Shown here one piece after another: positions 10,411-21,088 of a stretch of DNA of 64,000 nt. A model generated the notes under the pieces. The model ran no database searches and had not been told where the DNA came from. It saw only the letters and a program-made list of their open reading frames with translations. The stretch lies in the NCBI GenBank assembly GCA_963971535.1, contig OZ020598.1:97605615-97669614 (forward strand), read 5' to 3'. This stretch comes from Notolepis coatsorum. Its lineage: Eukaryota; Chordata; Actinopteri; Aulopiformes; Paralepididae. Within the stretch, counting starts at the first letter, position 1. Each line of letters begins with the position of its first letter. The position numbers and the translations under genes were made by a program.

Positions 10411-10716
10411 AATCACTGTGCTGTTAACACTACATAACTCAATCACTGTGCTGTTCAAACTACACAACTCAATCACTGTGCTGTTCAAACTACACAACTC
10501 AATCACTGTGCTGTTCAAACTACACAACTCAAGCACTGTGCTGTTAACACTACACAACTCAATCACTGTGCTGTTAACACTACACAACTCAATCACTGTG
10601 CTGTTCACACAACTCAATCACTGTGCTGTTAACACTACACAACTCAATCACTATGCTGTTCACACTACACAACTCAATCACTGTGCTGTTCACACAACTC
10701 AATCACTGTGCTGTTA
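10411..10716 (+). repeat. 30-bp minisatellite, left part
   Basis: About ten units of a ~30-bp repeat containing CTGTGCTGTTAACACTACAC; some units are shortened. The array resumes at 17052 after the LINE insertion. Confidence 0.9.
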
Positions 10717-12271
10717 AATCAAATCAAATCAAATCAAATTTATTTATAGGGCCCGACAACACACGTTAATGTCCCCATGGGCCGTACAGGTCTTCTTTAA
10801 ACAAGTCAAGAAGACAACATAACAATAAGTCAAGAACAGAACAAGAACACCATAGGGTCCAAACATTTTTTAGATGAATGCAAATAAATGAAAGAATGCA
10901 AGCACTCCCAGACATACCCCACGCGAAGGTAAGGAAAAACTCACTAAAACCTAACAATAGGGAAAAAAAGCTCCACAGGCAATGTGGAGGAGAGAAACCT
11001 TAGAAGGGCCGTTCAAGGGGGGATCTCCCTTCTTAGATGTCGGTGATAGTAGTGTTGCAGACGGACAGTTGGTAAGCATGCACTCATGTGTGTGGTGAAA
11101 CACAGATGAGTGCATGCAATAGCAACTGTACATTTTGAAAAATTAAAGATAGAGCTAATAGCGATAGCAATTGAACATTTTGAAAGATTAAAGATAGAGT
11201 TGATAGCGGATCTATTTGAAGCACAGGGGCGGCGCAAGAGGGTCACGTCCTCCCCGTCTTAGTCACGGGACATTCAACACTCCGGTCGTTGCTCAGGGAC
11301 AGCCGGAGACAGGGGGAAGGGGGGTGGCGCAGAGAGGGTCGCGAACTCCCCGACATCATCGCGGGACAACCGGCACTCCGGTCACCACTACGAGACCTCC
11401 GAAGACAGGGGGGCACGCAGAGGGGGTCGCAATCTCCCGGCCTTCGTCACGGGACGTCCAACACTCCGGTCAACACTCCAGGACAGCAAGTCATAGGAAG
11501 ACAGGGAGACGGGACAGGCGTTAGACAGCTCATGAGATTGTAGTAGGCGGACATAGCAATAGATACAAGTGGTAGGCATATATGTGAATGGAGTAGATAT
11601 ATGAAGTAAGCGTATTATGTGAATAGAATAGAAGTACTTAACCCAGCAATGAAACCGCGTTGACTGTTAATCTGTTAACAGTCTGTTAATCAGTTGACAG
11701 GACCACGGACAGACGGCGGTGAATAACTGATCCAATGCCTCGGAGGTGCATGTAGAGCAGTCACTACAAGCTTGGCCAAGACCCCGAGGCATCCATCACC
11801 TTGGTCAGCGCCAGGAGACGGGTACTCAGAGAGAAGGGGGAGGGAGGGGGGGGGGGGGGGGGGAGAGGGGGGGGGGGGGGGGAAGAGTTAGAGAGTTCCC
11901 ATGTTTGTGGTGCTGCAAAGGAGCAGACATGTAGTACCCTGTAGTGCCATGTAGTACCCCGTAGTGCCATGTAGTACCCTATAGTACCCCATAGTGCCAT
12001 GTAGTACCCCGTAGTATCCTGTAGTACCCTGTAGTGCCATGTAGTACCCTGTGGTGCCTTGTAGTTCCATGTAGTGCCATGTAGAGCTGTGTAAGCCATG
12101 TAGTACCCTGTAATGCCATGCAGTACCAAGTAGTACTCTGTGGTACCATGTAGTACCCTGTACCCTAACTAAACTACCCTATAGTAAACTACCCAGTGGT
12201 ACCATGTAGTACCCTGTACCATAACTAAACTACACAGATTAATCTAAAGGTCAGTCCCCGACCAGGTGAGA
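10717..12271 (-). other. LINE 3' untranslated region
   Basis: 1.55 kb between the ORF2 stop and the (TTTGA)n tail. It holds a (GTAGTACC)-like tandem repeat (11931-12235), G runs of more than 10 at 11838-11882, and a GC-rich stretch (11216-11520) with recurring ACACTCCGGTC and GACAGGGGG motifs. Small frames here are not supported as genes. Confidence 0.65.
11931..12235 (-). repeat. GTAGTACC-type tandem repeat in LINE 3' UTR
   Basis: Irregular repetition of CATGTAGTACCCTGTAGTGC with units of about 10-20 bp. A minus-strand frame rich in GTTWHYRV arises only from this repetition. Confidence 0.8.
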
Positions 12272-15200
12272 TCAAGGTAGGTTGAAGGAGAGAGAGAAAA
12301 GATGAGTCTTAAGCAGGGATTTAAAAGCTTCGACAGAGCAGGCGCCCCTGATGACGGCAGGTAATTTGTTCCACAGGTAGGGAGCGCGGTAGACAAAGGC
12401 TCTGTGGCCGGCGGATTTCTTTTTAACCCTAGGGGTCGATAGAAGCCCCGCATTTTGTGAGCGCAGAGCACGAGCGGGCGAGTATCGGGAGATGAGATCA
12501 GATAGATAGAGCGGTGCAAGCCCATTTAAAATTTTGTAGGTGAGGAGTAGCACTTTAAAGTCAGAGCGGGCTTGGATAGGAAGCCAATGTAGGGCGGACA
12601 AAACTGGTGTGATGTGATCAAATTTTCTAGTTCTAGTTAGTATCCGTGCAGCCGCATTTTGCACGAGTTGAAGATTTTTGATGCTTGAATTAGGTAAGCC
12701 TGAAAAAAGTGCATTACAGTAGTCCAGACGTGATGAGACAAAAGCATGAATCAGGGTTTCAGCATCAGCCAGAGTTAAAATGGGGCGTATTTTTGCGATA
12801 TTACGAAGATGGAAGAATGCAATTTTGGTGACGTTTTTTATATGTGCATTAAATGAGAGGGAGGAATCAAAAATGACTCAGAGGTTTTTTATGGTGGAGC
12901 TCTGGGATACATGACAGGTATCAAAGTTGAGGGAGATGTCCTGAAACAGGCCTCTGTGGTTTGGGGGGCCAACAATTAACATCTCAGTTTTATCTGCATT
13001 AAGGAGTAGAAAGTTTTGCGACATCCATTTTTTGACGGCAAGCAAGCAGGCCTCAAGGTTTTGTAGTTGGGAGGAATCATTTGGCTTAATAGGTATATAT
13101 AATTGGGTGTCATCAGCGTAAAAATGAAAGTTTATGCCAAATTTGCGTATGATATCGCCGAGGGGTAGCATGTAAATCGAAAATAGCAAAGGGCCCAGGA
13201 CAGAGCCTTGTGGGACACCACATTGCACTGGGAGGGTCTCAGATGTTAAATCATTATAGACCACGCAGTGTGTTCTATCAGTTAAATAGGATTTAAACCA
13301 AGCTAGTGCGAGACCCCGAATGCCAACATGGTTCTCAAGCCGACCTAGAAGAATCGAGTGATCGATAGTGTCAAAGGCTGCACTGAGATCAAGTAATAAG
13401 AGCACAGAGGTGAGGTTTGAGTCAAGAGAGAGCAGTAAGTCATTTGTGACTTTGGTAACCGCCGTTTCGGTGGAGTGTAAGGCTCTAAAGCCAGATTGAA
13501 ATGATTCATTAAGATTATTGTTTGATAAATGGTCAGTAAGTTGCGTTGCGACGATCCGTTCTAACACTTTGGATAGGAATGGGAGATTGGAGATAGGTCT
13601 GTAATTTTTCAAGATTAGAGGGTCGAGGTTCGGTTTTTTAAGTAATGGTTTAATGACGGCTGATTTAAAGGCCAGGGGCACCACGCCAGTAGACAAAGAG
13701 GTGTTGAAGATATTGAGTAGGGCAGGGCCTAGAGTTGGGAAGAGTTTTTTGATGAGAGTTGCTGGGAGAGGGTCAAACAGACAGGTTGAAGGTTTAGCCG
13801 CGCCAACCAGTTTAGAGAGGGCACTAAGTGAGACGTTTTCAAGGCAGCATAGCGTATGACTGGAATCAAAGTCAGGGGGAATGCCCGTCAAAGGTTGGGA
13901 GGGACTCTGATTGTTGAGTAAAGCAACAATTTCATCTCTAATGAGGTCAATTTTCTTGGTAAAAAATGTCATGAATTCGTTAGCCGAGAACGCATGGTTT
14001 AGGGCACTTGGTTGTTTCTGCGTAAGTTTTGCAACTGTGTCAAACAGAAACTTTGAGTTGTTTTTGTTTTCATTTATGAGCCTGGAAAAATAAGAGGTTT
14101 TGGCAAGTGAGAGTGCCTTTTTGTAGTTACGTAAACTATCATTCCAGGCGAGGCGGAATACTTAGAGTTTGGTCGAACGCCATTTATGTTCAAGTTTGCG
14201 ACAAGCCTTTTTAAAGGAGCGCGTTTCCTCCGTAAACCAGGGAGTTAGTTTTTGCGGAGCACGTTTAATTTTAGGTTTAAGGGGAGCGACAATGTCGAGG
14301 GTGCTACGAAGGGCGGCATTAAGTTTGTCTGTAAAGAGATCAAGGGGGCCAGAGTAAGAGAGGAAGGGAGAGAGGGTGTCTGGTAGGCAGTTAACTAGAA
14401 TTGGGACAGTTGAGGCGTTAATACGACGGCTCATGTAGGATTCTACACTGTCTGGGCGAGAAACCGTCAGATCAATTTGAAATTTGATGAGGTAGTGGTC
14501 TGAGAGAGCAGGAACATAGGGGGAGACGGTCAAATTTGACACAGTGAGACCGCGGGCTAGGACTAGGTCAAGGGTGTTCCCACCACTGTGAGTGGGTTGG
14601 TCAACGATTTGAATGAGACCGACAGAGTCAATGATGTCGGTAAAAGCCTTATTTAGGGGATCTAGAGTTTTATTGGAATGAATGTTAAAATCACCAACAA
14701 TTAAAATGTTATCTGAGCGCATAACAAGCTCAGAGATGAAAGTTGAAAATTCATCTAGGAAGAGGGTGTAAGGGCCTGGGGGGCGGTATAGGACAGCCAT
14801 TACAAAGGATGCAGTGGAGGTAGGAATCAGACCGCCACACTTTCTGTTGGGTGGAGAGGGATGCAACAGGAGCACCTCAAACGAGGAAAACGTACAGTTT
14901 GCGTCGGATGTAAAGTTGTGCTTAGAGTCATAAATTAGAGCAACTCCGCCTCCTTTCTTGGAGGTGCGTGCGATGTGGGAGCTACTAAAATTAGGGGGTG
15001 AGGCCTCGTTTAAGGGCAGAAAATCATTAGGTTTAAGCCATGTCTCAGTGAGGCCAAATAGGTCGAGACTATGGTCTGTTATCAGTTCATTTACCAAAAG
15101 AGCTTTGGTTGGCAGAGAGCGGATGTTGATAAGGCCAACCTTCACACACTCTGTATACTTAGCAGCGCGGTTTTCAGCCATGCGGGTAGGTTTAATCGCA

Positions 15201-15412
15201 ATTAAGTTGGCATGGTTTATCGCACAAGGACGAGCTGGGTAAAGCGGAGCGTAACGGGATATTCTAGTTTTGATTGGGTATACAGGTTTAGGGGTAGAGA
15301 TAGAAAGAGAGGAGTGGGGAGCCTGGTGGAGGAGGGACCGAGCAAGAAAGGTATAAGGATTGGCAGGGTCCATCAGTTTAGCATGACTAGCAGGCTCGCT
15401 AAGAGCCTGCAC
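12272..15412 (-). pseudogene. LINE ORF2: endonuclease and reverse transcriptase, two nonsense codons
   Basis: A single 1046-codon frame from the ATG at 15412, 25 bp after ORF1. Endonuclease residues are visible at N96 (LINIRS), E123 (LTETW), D241/N243 (VGDFNIH) and D305/H306 (LSDHY). The RT has NYRPISNLPFLSKVLE, DLSAAFDTIDH, GVPQGSVLGPLLF and YADD (about 765-768). A C-terminal L2-type segment ends FKSLLKTHLFSLSF. The frame is broken only by TAA at codon 417 (14162-14164), between endonuclease and RT, and TGA at codon 845 (12878-12880), after the RT core. No frameshift is seen in 3.1 kb, so the copy is young. The protein would nick DNA and copy element RNA by target-primed reverse transcription. 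Confidence 0.9.
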
Positions 15413-15436
15413 CCTGGCATGCTTGTGGGGTGGCTG

Positions 15437-16291
15437 TCAGCCCGAAGCTATAATCTTGTCTATATTGCGAGATAAGAGAGAGGCGCCTTGCATGTTAGGA
15501 TGCACGCCGTCCTTTCTCAGCAAGCCAGGGCGCCCCCAGAAAGAGGACCAATTATCCACGAACCCTAAGCCCTGTTCTTTACAGTATTTTTCCAGCCATC
15601 GGTGTAGAGAAGCTGTCCTACTCACGAACTCATCATCATGCCGGTTTACAGGCAGGGGGCCAGAGAAGATTACTCGATGCCGACTCATCTTTCTGGCGAG
15701 GTCAGAAAGCCTAACTATGTTGATCTTTGTGACCTCAGAGACTTTCATCCTACAGTCATTATTTCCGACGTGTATAACAATATGGTCGAATTTATCTTCA
15801 GTGGGTGTGATACGTGGGTTACCTTTTGCCTTGACTATGCTATTCGCCAGAAATCTCAGGTTGGCTTCAATGTCGGTAGCTCTGGCTCCCCCATAACATT
15901 TGATCTCGGCTGGCTTGTCTAGCAAAATATGCCGGGTGATGGAGTCGCCAATCACAAGGACGGAACGACGGGGTTGCAGTGGAACCGGCTGCGTACTGGG
16001 ACCGGAACCCGCAACACGTGTAAAATCATGTTGCGGAGCAGGTGCTGTTGAGGCCGAGGCCGGGCGGTTACACTGCCGCTTCGTAGTGGGCGCAAAGGCC
16101 TTGTCCTGAGCACTATGTCTGGGACTCTCCAGACGAGAAGACCCCGCTAGAGGCTCCTCAGAAAAGCCTGTAGTGTCCAAGACGTCTAAAGCTAACTGTT
16201 TTCCTGACTCAAGTTCAAGGACACGACTCTCTAACAGAGTTAACCTTTCTAGGAGAGAGGGACAGACAGGACAGACAGAACACATAGCCAT
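15437..16291 (-). CDS. LINE ORF1 protein with SGNH/esterase-like domain
   Basis: 284 codons, uninterrupted. A leucine-rich likely coiled coil (LLERLTLLESRVLELESG, about 13-30) and a Ser/Pro/Ala-rich linker come first. From residue 110 there are SGNH-hydrolase blocks: VLVIGDSIT with candidate nucleophile S117, GG at 134-135, HVGNND at 174-179 and DGVHPN at 261-266 with candidate D261/H264. Esterase-like ORF1 proteins are known from CR1/L2-type LINEs and are thought to act in the RNP, perhaps on membranes or lipids. All four blocks are present, so activity is plausible. It ends 25 bp before ORF2. The ATG at 16291 was chosen because the coiled coil follows it directly. Confidence 0.85.
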   Translation of the reverse strand: MAMCSVCPVCPSLLERLTLLESRVLELESGKQLALDVLDTTGFSEEPLAGSSRLESPRHSAQDKAFAPTTKRQCNRPASASTAPAPQHDFTRVAGSGPSTQPVPLQPRRSVLVIGDSITRHILLDKPAEIKCYGGARATDIEANLRFLANSIVKAKGNPRITPTEDKFDHIVIHVGNNDCRMKVSEVTKINIVRLSDLARKMSRHRVIFSGPLPVNRHDDEFVSRTASLHRWLEKYCKEQGLGFVDNWSSFWGRPGLLRKDGVHPNMQGASLLSRNIDKIIASG

Positions 16292-17051
16292 GCTTACACC
16301 AGGTAGAGCAGGAACAAATAAAGATACGAAGTACTATGGATCAACTGCTAAAGGCTATGTGTATGAAGCCGATTGAAGGTTTAGCTAATGAGCTAAAACC
16401 AGTGGGTCGAGTAAGTTGACAAGCTAACAAGGCAAGACCAGAAAATGCAGGTACAAAGGAGTGGCCTGCTAGAGGAGGGCAGGTGAGGGGCAGTAGATAC
16501 TCTAGTGCACTCGGTTGCCTCCTCGGCTAACTCCAGCAGGAAAACTCCAAGTCTTTGTCTGTCTTAGTCGGTCGCCGGCGCTCTGCTGGCGCTTCGATAG
16601 ACTACACTTAAATCCCTATTGAATATTGTCCCACACCTGTAGGGGGCTAGTCTCTGACTGATTGGACTAATTACCACAGGCTGCTCAAGTCAAACCCAAT
16701 GGGGTTGCACAGAGCCTGATTGATTAAGAACAAACAATTATCAAAATATACAATGGATTGAGTACTAACTTACATTACTCAGCAAGAACACAGTGAAGTC
16801 AGCTCAGGTTTTAGAGAAATGTGTGCACAGGCAAATGTATTTAAACAAGCTTTGCCTCTGACTGATTGGACTAATTAAACAAGCTTTGCCTCTGACTGAT
16901 TGGACTAATTACCACAGGCTGCTCAAGTCAAACCCAATGGGGTTGCACAGAGCCTGATTGATTAAGAACAAACAATTATCAAAATATACAATGGATTGAG
17001 TACTAACTTACATTACTCAGCAAGAACACAGTGAAGTCAGCTCAGGTTTTT
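16292..17051 (-). other. LINE 5' region with internal tandem duplication
   Basis: A 161-bp block at 16652-16812 recurs at 16890-17050, essentially identical, offset 238 bp. Between them is a smaller ~36-bp duplication containing AACAAGCTTTGCCTCTGACT. The second block ends exactly at the right border of the element. This could be a monomer-type 5' UTR or a partial second copy. Confidence 0.7.
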
Positions 17052-17165
17052 CTGTTAACACTACACAACGCAATCACTGTGCTGTTAACACTACACAACT
17101 CAATCACTATGCTGTTAACACTACACAACTCAATCACTATGCTGTTCAAACTACACAACTCAATC
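17052..17165 (+). repeat. 30-bp minisatellite, right part
   Basis: Almost four further units of the array at 10411-10716, same orientation. Confidence 0.9.
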
Positions 17166-17510
17166 GGTGATCTTGATATCGTTGTGGTTTCAGACTACAT
17201 GACTGATCAGCGACGGGGATTTACACACTACAAGACCTTTCACCAGGAGAAATCCTAGACGAGTCTCCAAACTATGTTTTGTTACAAAAACACAAGCGAG
17301 GGCGGTCATTCATTCATCCATTATGCGTCACCCATGGCGAAATAAAATGTTATATTTCAACAACAACACGCTGTGGTCCAGGAGGGCTTGATAAAGTGTA
17401 TATGTCCACTGTCCCACAGTCCCAGACTGTTGATGTATATCCACTGTCCAGACTGCATCCAGCTAGCCAAATAGCTTCTTGTTAGCCAAGTTAGGCACCG
17501 ACCACAAGTA
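17166..17510. other. No recognisable gene
   Basis: Short frames only; includes a small internal repetition of CCACTGTCC near 17406-17450. Confidence 0.5.
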
Positions 17511-17515
17511 CTGTG

Positions 17516-17745
17516 ATGAGCTGTGTCAAACTACCTGGCGTTCTATCGCCCTGCTCTAATACAAACTCTAACCTTAACCAACTTTGAAAGAGTGCCTAAG
17601 CTTAACCGTCGAAAGAACTTGCCATTATGCTCTAAGACAAACTCTAACCTTAACCAACTTCGAAGAGTAACTAAGCCTAACCAGTGTAGAACTGACGTCG
17701 GCCAATCAGAGAGCGTCTCCGAGAAATGCGGCTACAGAAAGTATA
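17516..17745. mobile_element. Partial copy of the 9-bp-TSD TIR element
   Basis: Shares the core ACTACCTGGCGTTCTATCGC plus two direct repeats containing CAAACTCTAACCTTAACCAA, and the right terminal GGCCAATCAGAGAGCGTCTC, with 34513-34878. The left terminal repeat is missing or too diverged to see. Confidence 0.7.
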
Positions 17746-18009
17746 GACGCTGCTTGCTTAGATGATATAGATCGCTTGAAAACGCGCCCGGCTTCCATCA
17801 TATTACATCATATTTCAACGCACAGTGCGTTACGTGCGTTGACCTATTTGATTGGCTGCGAGGATACAGCGATGAAACCAGTGCACGCCCTGCCGTGCGC
17901 GATATGTCTCGCCCCGGCCTGAGAGGTAGTTACTAGTGACTTCCTGTGAATGAAAAACTATTATTTATATTTGATATATTAACGTTATATTGTGCATTGG
18001 AAACACAAA
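17746..18009. other. No recognisable gene
   Basis: No repeat end or open frame recognised. Confidence 0.5.
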
Positions 18010-18335
18010 TGTTGAATATAGAGGGTGTATGTATGGTTGTAACTGACTGTAATTGCTCTCTCTACTGCCCTCATGACTGCATGTATATCTGTGTCCACTG
18101 GAGGGCGCTGTAGGCGGAGCGTCTACTGTCTACACCAGGTTGGGACTATATAAACCTTGGTTCCCTCCTACTGTTCCTTCTTCTCACTTCTGCCCCTCCA
18201 GGAGAGGAGATCATATGTGCTGCTGTATTATGAGACTACATGATGAATAAACCGCTGCCAGCAGAGCAAGGCCAACAATAGAATACCATGCCTCTTGTAT
18301 ACATTATTGTCGCCCCATTGCCAAATCTGTTAACA
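18010..18335 (+). mobile_element. Solo LTR
   Basis: 326 bp starting TGTTGAATATAG and ending TGTTAACA, flanked by a perfect 5-bp duplication ACAAA (18005-18009 and 18336-18340). It holds a TATA box (CTATATAAACC, ~18147) and AATAAA (~18245) in plausible promoter/poly(A) spacing. The family is uncertain; the TGTTG start is common in Copia. Confidence 0.75.
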
Positions 18336-18340
18336 ACAAA

Positions 18341-18868
18341 CATACTTAAAATGAGTAAATATTATTCATTTTAAACATGTTTATTTTATTTCTAGGGCTC
18401 AAAGAAAAAATTTAAATAAAATATTTTCTTCTTCTTCTCTCTTTTAACCAGGGAGGGCGGCGCTCTAGCGCCCACTATGGACGAACCGCCACTGTCTGTG
18501 GGATATTCCATCATGTCGGGTCAACAAATTGTGAAATAATCACGTATAAATGGTCAAATAATCTTGTTGTATATCTGACTATATTGAATATCCAAATTGT
18601 CAAGGTTATCAATAATATCAAATAATGAAAGGTAGAAGACATCTTTCAACGGTTTATCCCAGAGTGAATCAAGCAATAAGTTACAGACAGGTATACAATA
18701 CGTTGCAAGGAGAAATGTTCATATTGCAGCGGGCAGATACTCGGTATCCCTGCTGACGTTCGTGATACTTTTAAACTTGACCGGTTTTACCCCTCACGTC
18801 CTGAATGACTGCTCACGTGGTGAATTGGGAAAATTGTATTCGGCAAAACAATACTATTCAGCATCTTC
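18341..18868. other. Unclassified, with a dispersed repeat at 18501-18650
   Basis: 18501-18650 (GGGATATTCCATCATGTCGG to GAAAGGTAGAAGACATCTTT) matches 31460-31640 in inverted orientation. The rest shows nothing recognisable. Confidence 0.6.
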
Positions 18869-19155
18869 GTGTCTCCTGACTGCAACAGTTTAAACCACGA
18901 TAGACACAAACGCAAATCCAACCTAACCACCCGAACTGTAAATGCAGGCAAGCTCATCATAATGCTCTGCCTATTACTCTCCGGTGACATCCACCAGTGC
19001 CCCGGACAAGGTAACATGGTGGAGACAGCGACAAATAACTTTGCTGTGTCCGGCAGCCCAGCAGTTGGTGATCGTGGTCACCCCGTGTTTCTTCCATCAC
19101 AAACAAACCAGGGGTAAAATCCAGAAATCCCGTTCTAAAAAAGTATCGTTGCACA
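18869..19155 (+). pseudogene. LINE N-terminal segment with decayed 2A-like motif
   Basis: Reads MLCLLLSGDIHQCPGQG. Several fish LINE ORFs start with a hydrophobic stretch followed by a GDI/V-x-x-NPGP 2A-like motif that lets ribosomes skip a peptide bond. Here the Asn is Cys and the last Pro is Gln, so skipping is not expected. The interpretation depends on the LINE pieces downstream. Confidence 0.55.
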
Positions 19156-19170
19156 AAACTGTTTCATACT

Positions 19171-19613
19171 TTTTTTATTTTTTTTATATATAATTTTCTT
19201 TTTGTTCTCACTTTTTCTGTATTTTTTGCTCCCATCCCAATTTTTGTCGTTATGCCAATTCCCTTCCTGGTCGTTGCGCGCATTGTCCCACTGTCGGCCT
19301 AGGGAGGGTGTAGAACTACCACATGCCTCCTCCGATACATGTGGAGTCAGCCAGCCGCTTCTTATCACCTGACAGCGAGGACTCTCACTGGGGGAATGTA
19401 ACGTGTGTGGAGGTTCACGCTATTTCCCCCCACTCCCCTCCCTGCTGAACAGGCGCCCCGACCGATCGGTAGGAACCACAGTTTACAACGACCAGGACAC
19501 ACACCCCGCCGGCTTCCCGCCCGCTAACACTGCCAATTGTGTTAGTAGGGACGACTGACCAAGCCGGAGGTACCGCTGACAGCGGGATTCGATCCCAGAG
19601 TCTCAGCCGCCCC
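19171..19613 (-). mobile_element. tRNA-derived SINE, copy 1
   Basis: 443 bp, minus strand, flanked by a perfect 15-bp duplication, AAACTGTTTCATACT (19156-19170 and 19614-19628). The A-rich tail appears as T runs at the left. The head at the right holds a B-box-like GGGATCGAATCCC (reverse of 19592-19600). Internal landmark CAGGCGCCCCGACCG is shared with 35075-35489. It splits a LINE. Confidence 0.85.
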
Positions 19614-19628
19614 AAACTGTTTCATACT

Positions 19629-20310
19629 CTTAACCAATCCAAATTTGTTTGGGATCCACGGTGCAAGCCAAAGGGACTTTTTTGTGGACACTTACACATT
19701 TGCAGTCTTGGTAACAAACGTGAACAGTTAGAGCATCTTTTGCTTGATTCCAATATTGATTGTCTAGGAATATCGGAATCCTGGTTAAAACAGTCCTCTC
19801 CAGAAGCCCTTGTATCCATGCCAGGATACAATGTTTTCAGGACGGATAGGATTAAGGGCAAAAGTGGCGGTGTATTACTCTATATCAAGAACACCCTTGC
19901 CTGCAAAGAAATTGTTTGGTCAACTGATGTTAATCTCGATTGTGTTGATGTAGAAATCACTCTGTCAAATTAAATGTCCTTCTTTTTTATTTGCCTCTAT
20001 AGACAGCCAACCGCCAAAGTTGATTTATATGATCAGTTAAAGCTCCTGTTGAGCTCCTGTGACTCAAACAAAGAGACCATTATTCTAGGAGATTTTAACA
20101 TAAATTGGGACAATAAACGGATTAGAAAGAACCTCAAGCAAACCATGGATGCCCATAACCTAGTACAATTAATTGAGCAACTGACCAGAGTAACTAATAC
20201 CTTCCAAACCAGGATAGACCTATTATTCACACACAAAGCTGACATAATTGCTAAAACTTACAATTTACTGACTGGCCTTTCTGATCATAATAAAAAATAT
20301 ATATATTTCA
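19629..20310 (+). pseudogene. LINE endonuclease (APE-type) fragment
   Basis: Two frames separated by a stop at about 19972: LGISESWLKQSSPEA with the catalytic-type Glu, then FICLYRQP, ILGDFNINWDN, LFTHKADI and GLSDHN. These are the standard blocks of an APE-type LINE endonuclease. Confidence 0.8.
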
Positions 20311-20326
20311 AGTCTTAACAACATGC

Positions 20327-20518
20327 CTACATGGACTAGCTCCCCCCCCTGTACAGGAATTCATATACAGAAAAAGAACCACTGGACTTGGCACCAGGTC
20401 AAACACCAGAGGTGACTGCATGGTCCAACGTAGACTCCCCATTTCCCTAAGGGAAAGCCCCACCCTTGCTTCTTTTAGAGGGCAACTAAAAAACAACCAG
20501 TCATGTGACCACATGTGA
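20327..20518 (+). pseudogene. LINE ORF2 C-terminus
   Basis: A short frame reads LHGLAPPPVQEFIYRKRTTG, then VQRRLPISLRESPTLASFRG, then a stop at 20516-20518. This resembles the distal C-terminus of a LINE ORF2 and lies directly after the endonuclease piece. Confidence 0.65.
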
Positions 20519-20761
20519 CATATCTCTAGCCACTAGTATGTTTGTGTATTGCTGCTATGTATTTGTACATTTCTTACTGTTTTTATGTGTCTTGTTTTTA
20601 TGTCTGGGGACAACGGATGGAAATTAGCCTTGTGCTAAATCCGGCAATTTTTACACTCCACTGTGTTCATTAATTTTGCATTGTCCCGTCCAAATAAACA
20701 AATAAATAAAGTATACATGGTTATAGTTAAGACCCGGGTAGGATTACGGCTGAGTCCAACA

Positions 20762-21065
20762 CTGACTGGCTGTCACGGGGGTGTGTGTGGAATGTTGGTA
20801 TTTGGTCTCTATTTAACATACCTCTCTTCTGCTTGTCCATTGTCAGGTCTTCACTAATTGCGTTCGGGGATAACGCGGACGGTTCTACTGTGGACCTCCA
20901 ATAAGCTCCCATTTACCTTATCTTACACTTGTGCTTTTAGCACTTGTTCTCTCTTAGAATTTACTCTGTGTTCTTACTATTAAAGTCGAACCTGTTCAAG
21001 AGTAAACACTCTCTGTCTCTGTGATTGCCTTCAACCATTGGAATTCACCTACCTGCATTCTGACA
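20762..21065 (+). repeat. Gypsy 5' LTR, truncated at its start
   Basis: Begins at CTGACTGGCTGTCACGGGGG instead of the TGTTACG start in the 3' LTR, and ends CATTCTGACA. Confidence 0.9.
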
Positions 21066-21088
21066 GAAGACCTGACCATCAGAATTCC

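Larger units (their letters stand above)
10717..17051 (-). mobile_element. Near full-length L2/CR1-group LINE
   Basis: A 6.3-kb minus-strand non-LTR retrotransposon: 5' region (17051-16292), ORF1 (16291-15437), ORF2 (15412-12272), long 3' region, and a 3' terminal (TTTGA)n tail at 10717-10741. The 30-bp minisatellite continues on both sides. CTGTTA occurs at both borders (10711-10716 and 17052-17057), consistent with a 6-bp target duplication. Clade assignment rests on ORF1 type, endonuclease and RT motifs. Confidence 0.85.
18869..20712 (+). mobile_element. LINE fragment split by a SINE and with its RT core deleted
   Basis: In order: N-terminal segment with a 2A-like motif (18869-19155), SINE insertion (19171-19613), endonuclease domain (to ~20310), an abrupt jump to the ORF2 C-terminus (20327-20518), then a 3' UTR ending in an A/T-rich (AAATAAAC)-type tail at about 20688-20712. 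The RT core is absent. The order suggests one original LINE on the plus strand. Confidence 0.7.

Noticed and set aside
10411..10716. Regular 30-bp repeats as a CRISPR array
   Set aside because: Units are contiguous with no unique spacers, and the context is eukaryotic; it is a minisatellite.
21038..21088. Upstream extension of the Gypsy frame to a non-ATG codon
   Set aside because: It lies in the LTR; the first ATG in frame is 21089.
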